Below are positions 18,883 through 27,304 of a stretch of DNA of 64,000 nucleotides, in pieces (positions within the stretch are counted from its first letter, which is position 1; the number at the start of each line of letters is the position of its first letter). Below the pieces are notes generated by a model. That model made no database searches. It worked only from the letters and a program-made list of their open reading frames with translations, and had not been told where the DNA came from. Source of the DNA: an uncultured Bacteroidota bacterium (GTDB lineage: Bacteria > Bacteroidota > Bacteroidia > Chitinophagales > Chitinophagaceae); contig CAILLK010000153.1 of the NCBI GenBank assembly GCA_903835005.1, forward strand, positions 1 through 64,000. The letters run 5' to 3'. The position numbers and the translations under genes were made by a program.

Positions 18883-19548
18883 TTAAAAAATGATCTGCCT
18901 CTGACTCCCTTCTTTCACTATTTCTAAAAACCGATCCCTCTCTATCATCCTTGCTCCTAAACTTTCCAGGTGGGCAGTATGCACCTGGCAGTCTATCAAC
19001 ACACCCCCGTTTTCTTTAAGCAGTTCCACCCATTTTATAAAGGCAAACTTACTTGCATTACTCACTTTGCTGAACATGCTTTCGCCAAAGAAAATCTTAC
19101 CCAGCAAAACGCCATACAGGCCACCAACAAGGCTTCCGGATTGCCATGCTTCGGCGCTGAAGGCATGGCCTAATTCGTTCAGTTGGGTATAGGCATCAAT
19201 TATTTCGGAGGTGATCCAGGTGCCGGGCTGGCCTTCGCGGTATATCTGGCTGCAACTGGTAATAACTTCCTGAAAGTTGGTATTTACCCTGAATTCAAAT
19301 TCATTTTTGCGGATCACCTGTTGCATACTTTTGCTCACTTTCAGTTCTTCGGGGAAGAGTACAAAGCGGGGATTGGGCGACCACCATAGGGGAGGGTCTT
19401 CTTCATTGAACCAGGGAAAGATACCACTGCTATATGCCAGCAGCAGCCGTTCAGCACTAAGGTCGCCACCAGCAGCAAGCAGGCCATCGGGCATTGCTTC
19501 CTGCACCGGGGGGAACCATAATTCATCATCGAGCAGATATACAGGCAT
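18883..19548 (-). CDS. aat: Leucyl/phenylalanyl-tRNA--protein transferase
   Basis: A 221-residue cytoplasmic enzyme of the N-degron pathway. It transfers Leu or Phe from aminoacyl-tRNA to proteins with N-terminal Arg or Lys, marking them for ClpS/ClpAP. Family signatures are visible: FPPVQEAMPDGLLAAGGDLS near the N-terminus, GIFPWFNEEDPPLWWSPNPR, HAFSAEAWQ..LVGGLYGV..G..FFGESMFS, and CQVHTAHLESLGAR. Length is normal. The 3' end (from about 19096) is duplicated downstream at 18092-18282, and the last residues (EIVKEGSQRQIIF) differ between copies, so the enzyme's C-terminus may have been replaced when the DUF4160/DUF2442 segment arrived. Confidence 0.95.
   Translation of the reverse strand: MPVYLLDDELWFPPVQEAMPDGLLAAGGDLSAERLLLAYSSGIFPWFNEEDPPLWWSPNPRFVLFPEELKVSKSMQQVIRKNEFEFRVNTNFQEVITSCSQIYREGQPGTWITSEIIDAYTQLNELGHAFSAEAWQSGSLVGGLYGVLLGKIFFGESMFSKVSNASKFAFIKWVELLKENGGVLIDCQVHTAHLESLGARMIERDRFLEIVKEGSQRQIIF
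18905..19096 (-). repeat. Direct repeat, copy inside intact aat
   Basis: Partner of 18092-18282, in the same orientation, offset by about 815 bp. The homology stops after GCCAAAGAAAATC at 19096, whereupon the intact aat gene continues with unrelated sequence. The interval between copies is filled by the DUF4160 and DUF2442 genes. Confidence 0.9.
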
Positions 19549-19576
19549 AAAAACGGTGTAAAACTATTTCATTCTC

Positions 19577-19584
19577 TATCTTTA
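19577..19584 (+). promoter_or_regulatory. -7 element TATCTTTA
   Basis: Near match to TAnnTTTG, 15 bases before ATG 19600 of the membrane glycosyltransferase. A -33 element is not obvious. Confidence 0.45.
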
Positions 19585-19599
19585 CCAAGGTTTTAATTT

Positions 19600-20835
19600 A
19601 TGACAGAGCGCAAACTCAATTTTGTAATACCCGCTTTATTGTTCCTGTTTATAACGGCTATGTTGCCATATCTGCCGGGACTTGTATTTGATAACCGGGA
19701 CTGCTGGGAGGCATGGGCGCATTATATAAAGGCCAATGGCTTACGGAATGCCTATGGGTCCACCACCGATTATATGCCCGTTTACCAGTATTTTCTGTGG
19801 TTTTATGTGAAGGTTATCGGGTCAGATCAGGCAATAACTGACCATATTCCATATCTTAGGTGCATTACATTGGGTTTTGATTTTCTGGGTATCTGGTATG
19901 TTTTTAAGTGGATAGATAAAAACCTGGCCTATTATGCTTTGCTTGCTATCTGTATCCTCAACCTAAGCTATACTTATGATACTATTATCTGGGGGCAGAT
20001 GGATGGAACGCTCTCTGCACTGGTTTTTTTAGCCATGTATTTTGTATGGAACGGCTCAAATTTTTTGGGGGCCTTGTTTATGGTGCTGGCATTTAATTTT
20101 AAGATACAATCGATAGTTATTGTGCCGGTGTGGGGGCTGTTGTTTATCAATAATTATCTTGCTTCCCGGAAAATAAAAGATTTAGCAGTGCCGGTAATTG
20201 CAGCTGGGGCACTTCAGGGGTTGCTGTTTTTACCATTTACCTGGGGGCAATATAGTATTGGCAAGATATTGCATGTTATTTCCGGATCATTCAATAAGTA
20301 TCATTCTATTTCGGTAAAGGCGCCCAATATCTGGCATTGGCTGGTAAAAGGAAATTTATTGTATGCTGATGATTCTAAAATATGGATTGCAGGGCTGACC
20401 TACAAACAAATCGGCCTGCTCTTATTTTTTGCCGCTTCTTTTTTTGCGTTGCTGCCAATGATCATCCTTGTATTTAAAAACATAAGAGAGACAACTAAAA
20501 TTAAAATCTCCCGGGAACTGGTCTGGACCACAGGGGCAATGGTTTATCTGTTATTTTACTTTTTCAACACCGAGATTCATGAGCGGTATTGCCATCCGGC
20601 ATTTATTTTCATTACGGCCTATGCATTTTATACACGGGAGTACCTGGTTTATATACTGTTCAGCTTTATGTATTTTATGACCCTGGAATTTTCAATGCAG
20701 CATCTCCGGTTGGCTAATTATGATACCTGGTGGTTTAATTTGAAGTTTTTAGCAGTAATTGATGCATTTATTATTATTTATCTTGCTGGGAAGATCAGGA
20801 AATATTATAGGGTTTCATTGCAAAAATTGGTCTGA
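19600..20835 (+). CDS. GT-C type membrane glycosyltransferase (GT87/mannosyltransferase-like)
   Basis: A 411-residue inner-membrane protein with about ten hydrophobic segments. Features of GT-C enzymes using polyprenyl-phosphate sugars are present: an acidic residue in the first loop (VFDNRDCWEAWAHYIKANG, ~30-48), then YDTIIWGQMDGTLSALV (~127-143), and ALLPMIILV plus FNTEIHERYCHPAFIF in the C-terminal half. It probably adds a sugar to a lipid or polymer on the periplasmic face; donor and acceptor cannot be told. It is divergent from aat and followed by the retropepsin-like gene. Confidence 0.8.
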   Translation: MTERKLNFVIPALLFLFITAMLPYLPGLVFDNRDCWEAWAHYIKANGLRNAYGSTTDYMPVYQYFLWFYVKVIGSDQAITDHIPYLRCITLGFDFLGIWYVFKWIDKNLAYYALLAICILNLSYTYDTIIWGQMDGTLSALVFLAMYFVWNGSNFLGALFMVLAFNFKIQSIVIVPVWGLLFINNYLASRKIKDLAVPVIAAGALQGLLFLPFTWGQYSIGKILHVISGSFNKYHSISVKAPNIWHWLVKGNLLYADDSKIWIAGLTYKQIGLLLFFAASFFALLPMIILVFKNIRETTKIKISRELVWTTGAMVYLLFYFFNTEIHERYCHPAFIFITAYAFYTREYLVYILFSFMYFMTLEFSMQHLRLANYDTWWFNLKFLAVIDAFIIIYLAGKIRKYYRVSLQKLV

Positions 20836-20866
20836 TATTTATGCTTATTATGATCAATTTTCTATC

Positions 20867-20874
20867 TATCTTTA
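20867..20874 (+). promoter_or_regulatory. -7 element TATCTTTA deciding the start of the next gene
   Basis: This element abuts the ATG at 20875. Transcription would begin about 5-8 bases further on, so the ATG at 20875 would be at or before the RNA start. This favours ATG 20893, which also matches the N-terminus of the paralogue at 47388. Confidence 0.5.
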
Positions 20875-20892
20875 ATGCCTAAACTAGAAAAT

Positions 20893-21312
20893 ATGGGTTT
20901 GGTTTATGCTGATGTTGAGTTAATAAATGGATACGACCTTGAGTCTGCCCGCCGTTATATTATCGGAGAAGAAGAAATAAAACGAATGCATGTAAATATA
21001 TTAGTAGATACCGGCTCCATTATGCTCGCTATTAATGAGAATATTCAGGAACAATTGCAATTACCTATCGTAGAAAAGAGAATAATGCAATTAGCTAATG
21101 GCAAAATCGAAGAATACGATATTGTGTCCCAGGTTGAATTAAGGTTTAAAAACAGGCGTACAATGTGCAATGCAGTGGTTTTGCCAGGCGATACAGAACC
21201 ATTATTAGGAGCCATACCATTAGAAGATATGGATGTTTTAATCCATCCCACCAGGAATGAATTAATTGTACATCCAGACCATCCGTATTTCGCGCAAATG
21301 AAACTGAAGTAA
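20893..21312 (+). CDS. Retropepsin-like clan AA aspartic protease
   Basis: A 139-residue soluble protein beginning MGLVYADVELIN. The active-site triad Asp-Thr-Gly is at residues 39-41 (NILVDTGSIML). It is followed by ANGKIEEYDI and LLGAIPLEDMDVLIHP, where the LLG/ALEDMD part is typical of the small bacterial/archaeal clan AA proteases. It should work as a homodimer, like retroviral proteases; substrates are unknown. The start was chosen from the promoter position and from the paralogue at 46972-47388, which matches along its full length. No signal peptide is present, so it is cytoplasmic. Confidence 0.85.
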   Translation: MGLVYADVELINGYDLESARRYIIGEEEIKRMHVNILVDTGSIMLAINENIQEQLQLPIVEKRIMQLANGKIEEYDIVSQVELRFKNRRTMCNAVVLPGDTEPLLGAIPLEDMDVLIHPTRNELIVHPDHPYFAQMKLK

Positions 21313-21340
21313 ATAAGTTCTGCTTTTACATCTTTCCCCT

Positions 21341-21348
21341 TACTTTTG
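21341..21348 (+). promoter_or_regulatory. -7 element TACTTTTG
   Basis: Full match to TAnnTTTG, 6 bases upstream of ATG 21355. If used, transcription would start at or very near the ATG, giving a leaderless or nearly leaderless mRNA for the E1 gene. Confidence 0.45.
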
Positions 21349-21354
21349 CGCCCA

Positions 21355-23409
21355 ATGCTATCCAAAGATATATTATTAAAGGCATACAGGCTGATGATGA
21401 CTGCCAGGGCAATGGCGGAAATCTATGAGGCCAACAGGCAGATATGTAAGTATGTGCACAGCACATCGCGCGGGCATGAGGCCATTCAGCTGGCTACAGG
21501 TTTTTTGCTGCAGCCATGCGATTTTGTAAGCCCTTACTACCGCGATGAAAGCATGATGCTGGGCATGGGCTACCGGCCATATGAAATGATGTTGCAGCTG
21601 CTGGCTAAGGGAGGCGACCCGTTTACGGGTGGCAGGGCCTACTACAACCATCCCAATATGCGCAGGGAAGGATTTCCTACCATTATACACCAGAGCAGCG
21701 CTACCGGTATGCAGGTTATTCCTACTACAGGCGTGGCTCAGGGTATTCAGTACCGCGAAAAAGAAAAATTATCGGATTATAAAATTCCACCGGTTACCAT
21801 TTGCTCCCTGGGCGATGGCAGCGTTACGGAAGGGGAGGTGAGCGAAGCGTTTCAGTTTGCTGTTTTGAAACAATTACCAATTATATACCTGGTTCAGGAT
21901 AATGACTGGGGCATATCGGTGAGCAGTGATGAGGCCAGGACGATGGATGCCTATGAGTATGCCGCTGGTTTCAAAGGTATGGAGCGGGTACAGGTAGACG
22001 GGAGTAATTTTACCGATGCCTACAAGACCATGGAATATACCCTTAACTGGGTAAGAGAACACCGCAAGCCCATACTGGTACACGCCAAAGTGCCATTGCT
22101 GGGACATCATACATCGGGCGTAAGAAAGGAGTGGTACCGCACACCAGAAGACCTGGCAAAACACGCAGCCAATGACCCTGGCCCGAAACTGAGAAAGTTG
22201 CTGCTGCAGCAAAAAGGGATTAATGCAGCAATACTCGATAAAATAGAAGAAGAAGAAAGGATATATGCGCAGGCTGAATTTGACCAGGCGGTTGCTGCTC
22301 CTGAGCCAGACCCGGCAGGTGTTGCTGATTTTATTTATGTGCCAACCCCTGTTGCCATTGAAAAAGGAAACAGATGCCCTGAAGGTAGGGATAAGGTGGT
22401 GATGGTAGATGCTGCACTACATGCAGTAGAAGAGCTATTGCAGGATTACCCGGAAGCCTTGTTTTACGGACAGGATGTGGGTAAGCGGCTGGGAGGGGTA
22501 TTCCGGGAAGCGGCTACTCTGGCTGATAAATTTGGCGATAACCGGGTATTCAATATGGCTATACAGGAAGCCTATATTGTGGGCTCCTGCGCCGGTATGA
22601 ATGCTGTGGGGCTGAAGCCTATAGTGGAGGTGCAGTTTGCCGATTACATTTATCCGGGCATTAACCAGCTGGTTACTGAAATCAGCAAATCGTGCTACCT
22701 GAGTTGCGGAAAATTTCCGGTATCTATGATACTGCGGGTGCCTATTGGCGCATATGGCGGCGGCGGGCCGTATCATAGCGGAAGCGTGGAAAGCACACTG
22801 GCAACCATAAAGGGAATTAAGATAGCTTACCCGAGTAATGCAGCAGACATAAAGGGCCTGATAAAGGCTGCCTTTCTGGATGGCAACCCCGTGGTGATGC
22901 TGGAGCATAAAGGACTGTACTGGAGCAAGGTGCCGGGAACAGAGGAAGCCAAAACCATAGAGCCGGACCGGGACTATGTGCTGCCTTTCGGAAAAGGGAA
23001 TATAGTGCTGGAAGCTGATGAAGAAGCCGTGAATAATGGGGAATCAATTTGCATCATTACCTATGGCATGGGCGTGTATTGGGCCAGGAATGCTGCAAAA
23101 CAATTTCCCGGAAATGTAGAGATAATAGATATCCGCACCATTTACCCGCTTGATGAAGCGCTCATTTATAAAACCGTGAAGCGGCATGGTAAATGCATTG
23201 TACTTACTGAGGAGCAATTACGCAATTCTTTCTGTGAAGCAGTAGCAGGGCGTATAGCGCAGAACTGTTTCCAATACCTGGATGCACCCGTGCAAACAAT
23301 CGGTGCGCTTGACCTGCCTTGTGTGCCTATGAATGTGGGACTAGAGGCGGCAATGCTGCCTAATGCAGATAAAGTTGCGGTAAGGATAGGGGAGTTATTG
23401 AGTTGGTGA
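21355..23409 (+). CDS. Fused 2-oxoacid dehydrogenase E1 alpha/beta, second paralogue
   Basis: A 684-residue cytoplasmic TPP enzyme. The start is set at ATG 21355 rather than the TTG at 21346. The alpha half has SPYYRDESMMLG, the TPP motif GDG at 153-155 (GDGSVTEGEVSEA) and DND at 182-184 (QDNDWGIS). The beta half has FYGQDVGKRLGGVF, QEAYIVGSCAGMNAVGLKPIVEVQFADYI split over the cofactor loop, GAYGGGGPYHSGSVES, and IIDIRTIYPLDE. It should catalyse the E1 step of a pyruvate or branched-chain oxoacid dehydrogenase complex. It is not a close copy of the 798-residue enzyme at 14529-16925. No E2/E3 gene is nearby. Confidence 0.9.
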   Translation: MLSKDILLKAYRLMMTARAMAEIYEANRQICKYVHSTSRGHEAIQLATGFLLQPCDFVSPYYRDESMMLGMGYRPYEMMLQLLAKGGDPFTGGRAYYNHPNMRREGFPTIIHQSSATGMQVIPTTGVAQGIQYREKEKLSDYKIPPVTICSLGDGSVTEGEVSEAFQFAVLKQLPIIYLVQDNDWGISVSSDEARTMDAYEYAAGFKGMERVQVDGSNFTDAYKTMEYTLNWVREHRKPILVHAKVPLLGHHTSGVRKEWYRTPEDLAKHAANDPGPKLRKLLLQQKGINAAILDKIEEEERIYAQAEFDQAVAAPEPDPAGVADFIYVPTPVAIEKGNRCPEGRDKVVMVDAALHAVEELLQDYPEALFYGQDVGKRLGGVFREAATLADKFGDNRVFNMAIQEAYIVGSCAGMNAVGLKPIVEVQFADYIYPGINQLVTEISKSCYLSCGKFPVSMILRVPIGAYGGGGPYHSGSVESTLATIKGIKIAYPSNAADIKGLIKAAFLDGNPVVMLEHKGLYWSKVPGTEEAKTIEPDRDYVLPFGKGNIVLEADEEAVNNGESICIITYGMGVYWARNAAKQFPGNVEIIDIRTIYPLDEALIYKTVKRHGKCIVLTEEQLRNSFCEAVAGRIAQNCFQYLDAPVQTIGALDLPCVPMNVGLEAAMLPNADKVAVRIGELLSW

Positions 23410-23429
23410 TTGGAAAATAAAATATTTAG

Positions 23430-23437
23430 TATCTTTG
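23430..23437 (+). promoter_or_regulatory. Promoter -7 element TATCTTTG of vapBC
   Basis: Exact TAnnTTTG match, 17 bases before ATG 23455, with a TTG at 23410-23412 spaced 17 bases upstream as candidate -33. It supports ATG 23455 as the antitoxin start over the earlier TTG at 23410. Confidence 0.6.
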
Positions 23438-23454
23438 TAAAAGAACCATTATTT

Positions 23455-23673
23455 ATGGAAGCGATCAGACATATTATGACTAATCCCACAAACCATCTGG
23501 AAATTACACTTCCAGATAACTTAGTGAATGAAAAGATAGAAGTTATAATATTATCTTTAAATGAACCGAAGAAAAATGTTGCAACTTATAAAAGCTTAAT
23601 GGGGTCTATGCCAGAAAATGAAGCGCTCAGAATGCTAGAATTTATTGAATCTTCTAGAAACGAATGGGAGTGA
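23455..23673 (+). CDS. VapB-type antitoxin
   Basis: A 72-residue protein (MEAIRHIMTNPTNHLEITLPDNLVNEKIEVIIL) with an N-terminal beta-strand/helix that suits an AbrB- or Phd-like DNA-binding antitoxin, and an acidic C-terminal helix (MLEFIESSRNEWE) that would bind the toxin. It overlaps the PIN toxin gene by 10 bases. It probably represses its own promoter at 23430. Confidence 0.82.
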   Translation: MEAIRHIMTNPTNHLEITLPDNLVNEKIEVIILSLNEPKKNVATYKSLMGSMPENEALRMLEFIESSRNEWE

Positions 23674-24056
23674 AATATCTTTTCGACACCAACTCAGTAA
23701 TTTATTTTCTTGGCAAAGTTGTCTTGAGTAATAGTGCTTTTGTGAAATTAAACACAATTTGTGAATATGGCCAGCATCTTTCCATTATTTCGAAATTAGA
23801 ATTACTCGGATACCGTTTTGAAAGCCTGATAGGTGAGGAAACTACGAAAAATTTTGTAACCAGGTCCCTGATTTATCAAATTACTTCCGAGATTGAAATC
23901 GAAACTATTAACCTTAGAAAATCAAATAAAATAAAACTTCCAGATGCAATAATTGCTGCTACCGCAATTGTAAATGATTATACCCTTATCTCTGCAAATA
24001 CCAAGGATTTCAAACCAATAACACAATTGAAATTACTAAATCCGTTTGATTTGTAG
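23664..24056 (+). CDS. VapC-type PIN-domain toxin
   Basis: A 130-residue PIN-domain ribonuclease. The acidic metal-binding residues are Asp8 (YLFDTNSVIYFL), Glu46 (ISKLELLGY), Asp94 (KLPDAIIAATAI) and Asp115 (SANTKDF). It should cleave RNA, often tRNA or rRNA, when not held by its antitoxin. The reading frame is intact and ends in TAG, so unlike the pair at 9 kb this module looks functional. Confidence 0.92.
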   Translation: MGVKYLFDTNSVIYFLGKVVLSNSAFVKLNTICEYGQHLSIISKLELLGYRFESLIGEETTKNFVTRSLIYQITSEIEIETINLRKSNKIKLPDAIIAATAIVNDYTLISANTKDFKPITQLKLLNPFDL

Positions 24057-24188
24057 ATTATATAACCTTAATTTTTTGAGTAATTTAAATATATTCTATC
24101 CGGTTGAATGCTGATAATGTGGCTGAGCGGATAGGAAAATTGCTCAGATGGTAGCGATATATGCAATAATATCACTACATAAAAGATA

Positions 24189-24539
24189 ATGTCACTGTAT
24201 TTAGCGATTAGATCAGGTTTACAATTAATTTCCCAGATAATCAGTAACAAGACCAACATATTTGTAAGACACCCCACTTCTAGTATTATATTATTGGCAT
24301 ATTACTCATGGTATGTAATATGTATTTCATTGTTTAATTCGAGTAAACCCGATATTTGTGTTCCGGGGGCTGGAATGGCAGGAGTTACAATTATGTTGGT
24401 TTTTATTTACACTTTAGTCTTATTGACATTAGTCTTAATCAGAAAAAATCAAAGGAAGGATTTTCTAAAGTTTCTTGGTCTAGTTTATTTACCTATAGGG
24501 ATCATTATCGGTTTTCTATTTATTGTAAATATATTCTAA
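24189..24539 (+). CDS. Small hypothetical membrane protein
   Basis: A 116-residue protein with three hydrophobic segments, about residues 31-50, 66-84 and 95-115 (FLGLVYLPIGIIIGFLFIVNIF). No family is recognised. The start is uncertain and codon use is AT-rich, so it may be a weakly expressed or decaying gene. It lies between vapC and the secreted protein at 24674. Confidence 0.5.
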   Translation: MSLYLAIRSGLQLISQIISNKTNIFVRHPTSSIILLAYYSWYVICISLFNSSKPDICVPGAGMAGVTIMLVFIYTLVLLTLVLIRKNQRKDFLKFLGLVYLPIGIIIGFLFIVNIF

Positions 24540-24673
24540 AAATGCCATAAAATTATATTTCTTCCATGTTTTGCCTATTAAATCTCCACCTGAAAATGAT
24601 AGAGTGGAAGCTTCCCTTTCTTTTTTCCATAGTTATTTCTTACTTTGGCTTTTTATTCAGTAATTCACAGGGC

Positions 24674-25630
24674 ATGATCAAAAAAATTATAGTAGCTGCA
24701 TTCGGATTAGTTAGCTTGCTGACAGGTAAATCTTATGCACAGGAGTGTCATAATGTATATCCTTATGTTCAGGGCGTTGTATCAGACAATAATGGTTATG
24801 ATTTGTTTGGGTTCATAAAAAAGAATGCAAAAGATGTTGAAGCCAAAGCCCCGAAAATAAAGGAATATTCAGGCGATACGTGGGGTTATCTGCAAATAAG
24901 AGGTGTAAGAGTGCCATCGGTAGATATTAACCGGGTAGATGATAAATATGAGAAAAATCACCTGAGTTACAGCCAGATTATCAATGCAACTCTGGCCTTA
25001 TGCGATACAAAGGATGGCATGAAAGCTACCTGGTGGACCCGCCAGTGCAATAACCCGATAGGGCCGGTTTTTAATATGAGAAGTGAGGAGGATGCTAAAG
25101 GGGAGGTGCCGATTGTGAAATATACGGATATCACCAAAGAACTGACTGAAAAGAAATTCACCCTGATTGAATACAACAACAGCAATTATAACCGCAGAGA
25201 TTATGACCAGTTTGTAAAAAACTATATTACTGTAGAAAAAGGCATAATTAAAGAAGCAGAAGAGTACAAAACCATTATTGATTTCTTCAATAATTTCCTC
25301 ACCAAGTTTACTTATGTCGAAGATCCATTGCTGGAAGATAAATCATTCCTAACCTTCTTTTCTACCGACAAAAATAAATTCATTGGGTGGTTCAATATTG
25401 AGAATTCAAAACTTTCGGGCCACATTGAGCCGCTGGATCTGCAGTTTGAAAGAGACCGGGATACTGTTGTGAATCATGTCTTCAAAAAACTGGAACATAA
25501 AACTGTATTTGTATATGGTGATGATGTATTTGGTATGGAGAAAACCTTACTCAATTACGGATACGATCATCATATAAAAATGATCCGTAGGAAAACTGCT
25601 ACAGATAAAAAGTTTAATACCGCAAAATAA
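24674..25630 (+). CDS. Secreted protein of unknown function
   Basis: The start is set at ATG 24674 (MIKKIIVAAFGLVSLLTGKSYAQE), which gives a normal signal peptide; an upstream ATG at 24566 would add 36 unlikely residues. The mature ~296 residues contain DTWGYLQIRGVRVPSVDIN, then TWWTRQCNNPIGPVF and many Lys/Glu-rich helices. No family is recognised. It is probably periplasmic or secreted. It is followed, 100 bases on, by the DoxX-like gene in the same direction. Confidence 0.75.
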   Translation: MIKKIIVAAFGLVSLLTGKSYAQECHNVYPYVQGVVSDNNGYDLFGFIKKNAKDVEAKAPKIKEYSGDTWGYLQIRGVRVPSVDINRVDDKYEKNHLSYSQIINATLALCDTKDGMKATWWTRQCNNPIGPVFNMRSEEDAKGEVPIVKYTDITKELTEKKFTLIEYNNSNYNRRDYDQFVKNYITVEKGIIKEAEEYKTIIDFFNNFLTKFTYVEDPLLEDKSFLTFFSTDKNKFIGWFNIENSKLSGHIEPLDLQFERDRDTVVNHVFKKLEHKTVFVYGDDVFGMEKTLLNYGYDHHIKMIRRKTATDKKFNTAK

Positions 25631-25730
25631 TAAGTCCTGCTAATTTTCATCTTATTTTAGTGTAAGCCAGCATTTCTTGCATTCATATACCATGCCAGAA
25701 TGTTTTTTTACTGAATATGATTCATAAAGG

Positions 25731-26678
25731 ATGAAAAATATTATTTTATTTCTCAAAAGAAAGGCTCTGTATTATGCCATTGTAAGGTATACACTTAGTT
25801 CTTTTATGATGAGTTTCGGAATTATGAAAGTGATCGGGATGCAGTTTAGCAATATTGCTGGTCCCACTTCTTCCTACCATCAATCACTCGAGTATCTCAC
25901 GGGTATCCAGTTAACCTGGGCATTTCTTGGTTATTCAATGTGGTTGCAGGTGTTGCTTGGTCTGTTTGAATGTGTGCCTGCCTGCCTTTTATTATTCAGG
26001 CGAACTGCTTTCACCGGAGCAATATTATTATTTCCAATGACATTGGGTGTTTGCCTGATCAATTTTGCAATGCATCTATGGAGTGATACCCAGTTAATTT
26101 CGATTGTTCTATTGTTGCTAAACCTCGTTTGTTTCCTTTTTGAATGGCCAGGATTAAGACAAATTATAAGCATTGTACTTGGCCCGAAAATTAAGTACAG
26201 AAATATTTTACCTGAAGTAATTTTCGGGCTTATTTTGATTTCAATCCCTGTGGTAAGGAAGGTGAGGGCTGATTACGGCAGAAGTACACAAACTATTTTA
26301 ACCGGTGACTGGTTTCACGGGCATCCCGATGAATATACTTTAGTTTCAGAAAAAATAAATGACAGTCTTCTGCCGTCGCATCTGCTTAAAATTTATTTCG
26401 GAACGTGGGATGAGTATAGCGAAATAAGTGACAGTACAGGAAACTGGGACGGATATAAACGCTATTCGGTGGATGAACCTAAACAATAGGTTACCATTTC
26501 ATCGTATCAGAACCGAAGAAGCATTTTAAGAGGCGGAGGATATTATTTTCTTTCCGGCAACTTTCATTACAACAATGCAGGAGATTCCCTGTTATTACTA
26601 TCACAAAAGATTAATAACGCTGCAAGCCATATCTGGATATTTAAGAAAAGGGTGATAAGTCCTAATAAAACCTACTGA
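25731..26678 (+). pseudogene. DoxX-like membrane protein interrupted by one in-frame TAG
   Basis: The frame from ATG 25731 runs 252 codons to TAG at 26487-26489. The same frame then continues for 62 more codons (VTISSYQNRRSILRGGGYYF, NFHYNNAGDSLLLLSQK, HIWIFKKRVIS) to TGA at 26676-26678. The N-terminal part has four membrane segments (about 13-33, 56-80, 86-110, 118-137) and resembles DoxX/DoxD-like proteins. The part near the stop is soluble (DWFHGHPDEYTLVSEKIN). A single nonsense change, not a frameshift, separates the parts. The shortened 252-residue protein keeps all membrane segments, so it may still be made. Confidence 0.75.
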
Positions 26679-26848
26679 TTCACTATTAAATTCAGGGGCT
26701 CAAGTTTTCATGTTAAAGCAGTATTACCGATTCAACAAGATATACTTTTTAAATAAAAAGTTATCCAGAACCGGTGTATAAGTTTCGTGACATTCATTTC
26801 TTAGCATTGGTTGAATCTAATTAATTTCACTCCAAACATTCAATCTGC

Positions 26849-27304
26849 ATGAAAGTAATGATAATAATGGGTTCACAGACCGATGAAGCTGTGATGAATG
26901 AAGGTGCCAAATGGCTTACCTGGTTCCGTATTGAACATGAAATGGTGGTAGCCTCTGCACACCGTAATCCGGATAAGGTGCGCGACCTGATGGTAAATGC
27001 TAAAACCAATGGTTTTGGTGTAATTATTGCTGCGGCAGGTATGGCTGCAGCACTGCCTGGTGTTTGTTCGGCTTATACATCATTGCCTGTATTGGGTGTG
27101 CCGCTCGATGGCGGCCTGCCAGGTGGCATTGATGCCTTATACAGCATCGTTCAGATGCCTGCAGGATTGCCGGTTGGCACACTCGCAGTAGGTAAGGCAG
27201 GCGCGCGGAATGCAGCTGCCCTGGCTGCAAGAATTATTGCACTGTCAGATGCTGCAGTTGCTGCAAGACTGGAGGAGTTTAAAGCAAATGATTACCGGAT
27301 CTAA
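26849..27304 (+). CDS. purE: N5-carboxyaminoimidazole ribonucleotide mutase
   Basis: A 151-residue enzyme of purine synthesis converting N5-CAIR to CAIR. Motifs: MGSQTDEAVMNEG at the phosphate site (PurE usually has GSxSD), VASAHRNPDKV, IIAAAGMAAALPGV, and VPLDGGLPGGIDALYSIVQMP followed by VGTLAVGKAGARNAA. Length is slightly below the usual ~160. No purK neighbour is present; phoH follows after 161 bases. Confidence 0.93.
   Translation: MKVMIIMGSQTDEAVMNEGAKWLTWFRIEHEMVVASAHRNPDKVRDLMVNAKTNGFGVIIAAAGMAAALPGVCSAYTSLPVLGVPLDGGLPGGIDALYSIVQMPAGLPVGTLAVGKAGARNAAALAARIIALSDAAVAARLEEFKANDYRI

Noticed and set aside
17497-26489. Codon reassignment (TAG read as sense) as a general explanation for the interrupted genes
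   Set aside because: TAG ends other intact genes (for example at 2390 and 24056) where readthrough would run into opposing or unrelated sequence, and one interrupted gene has TAA and TGA instead.
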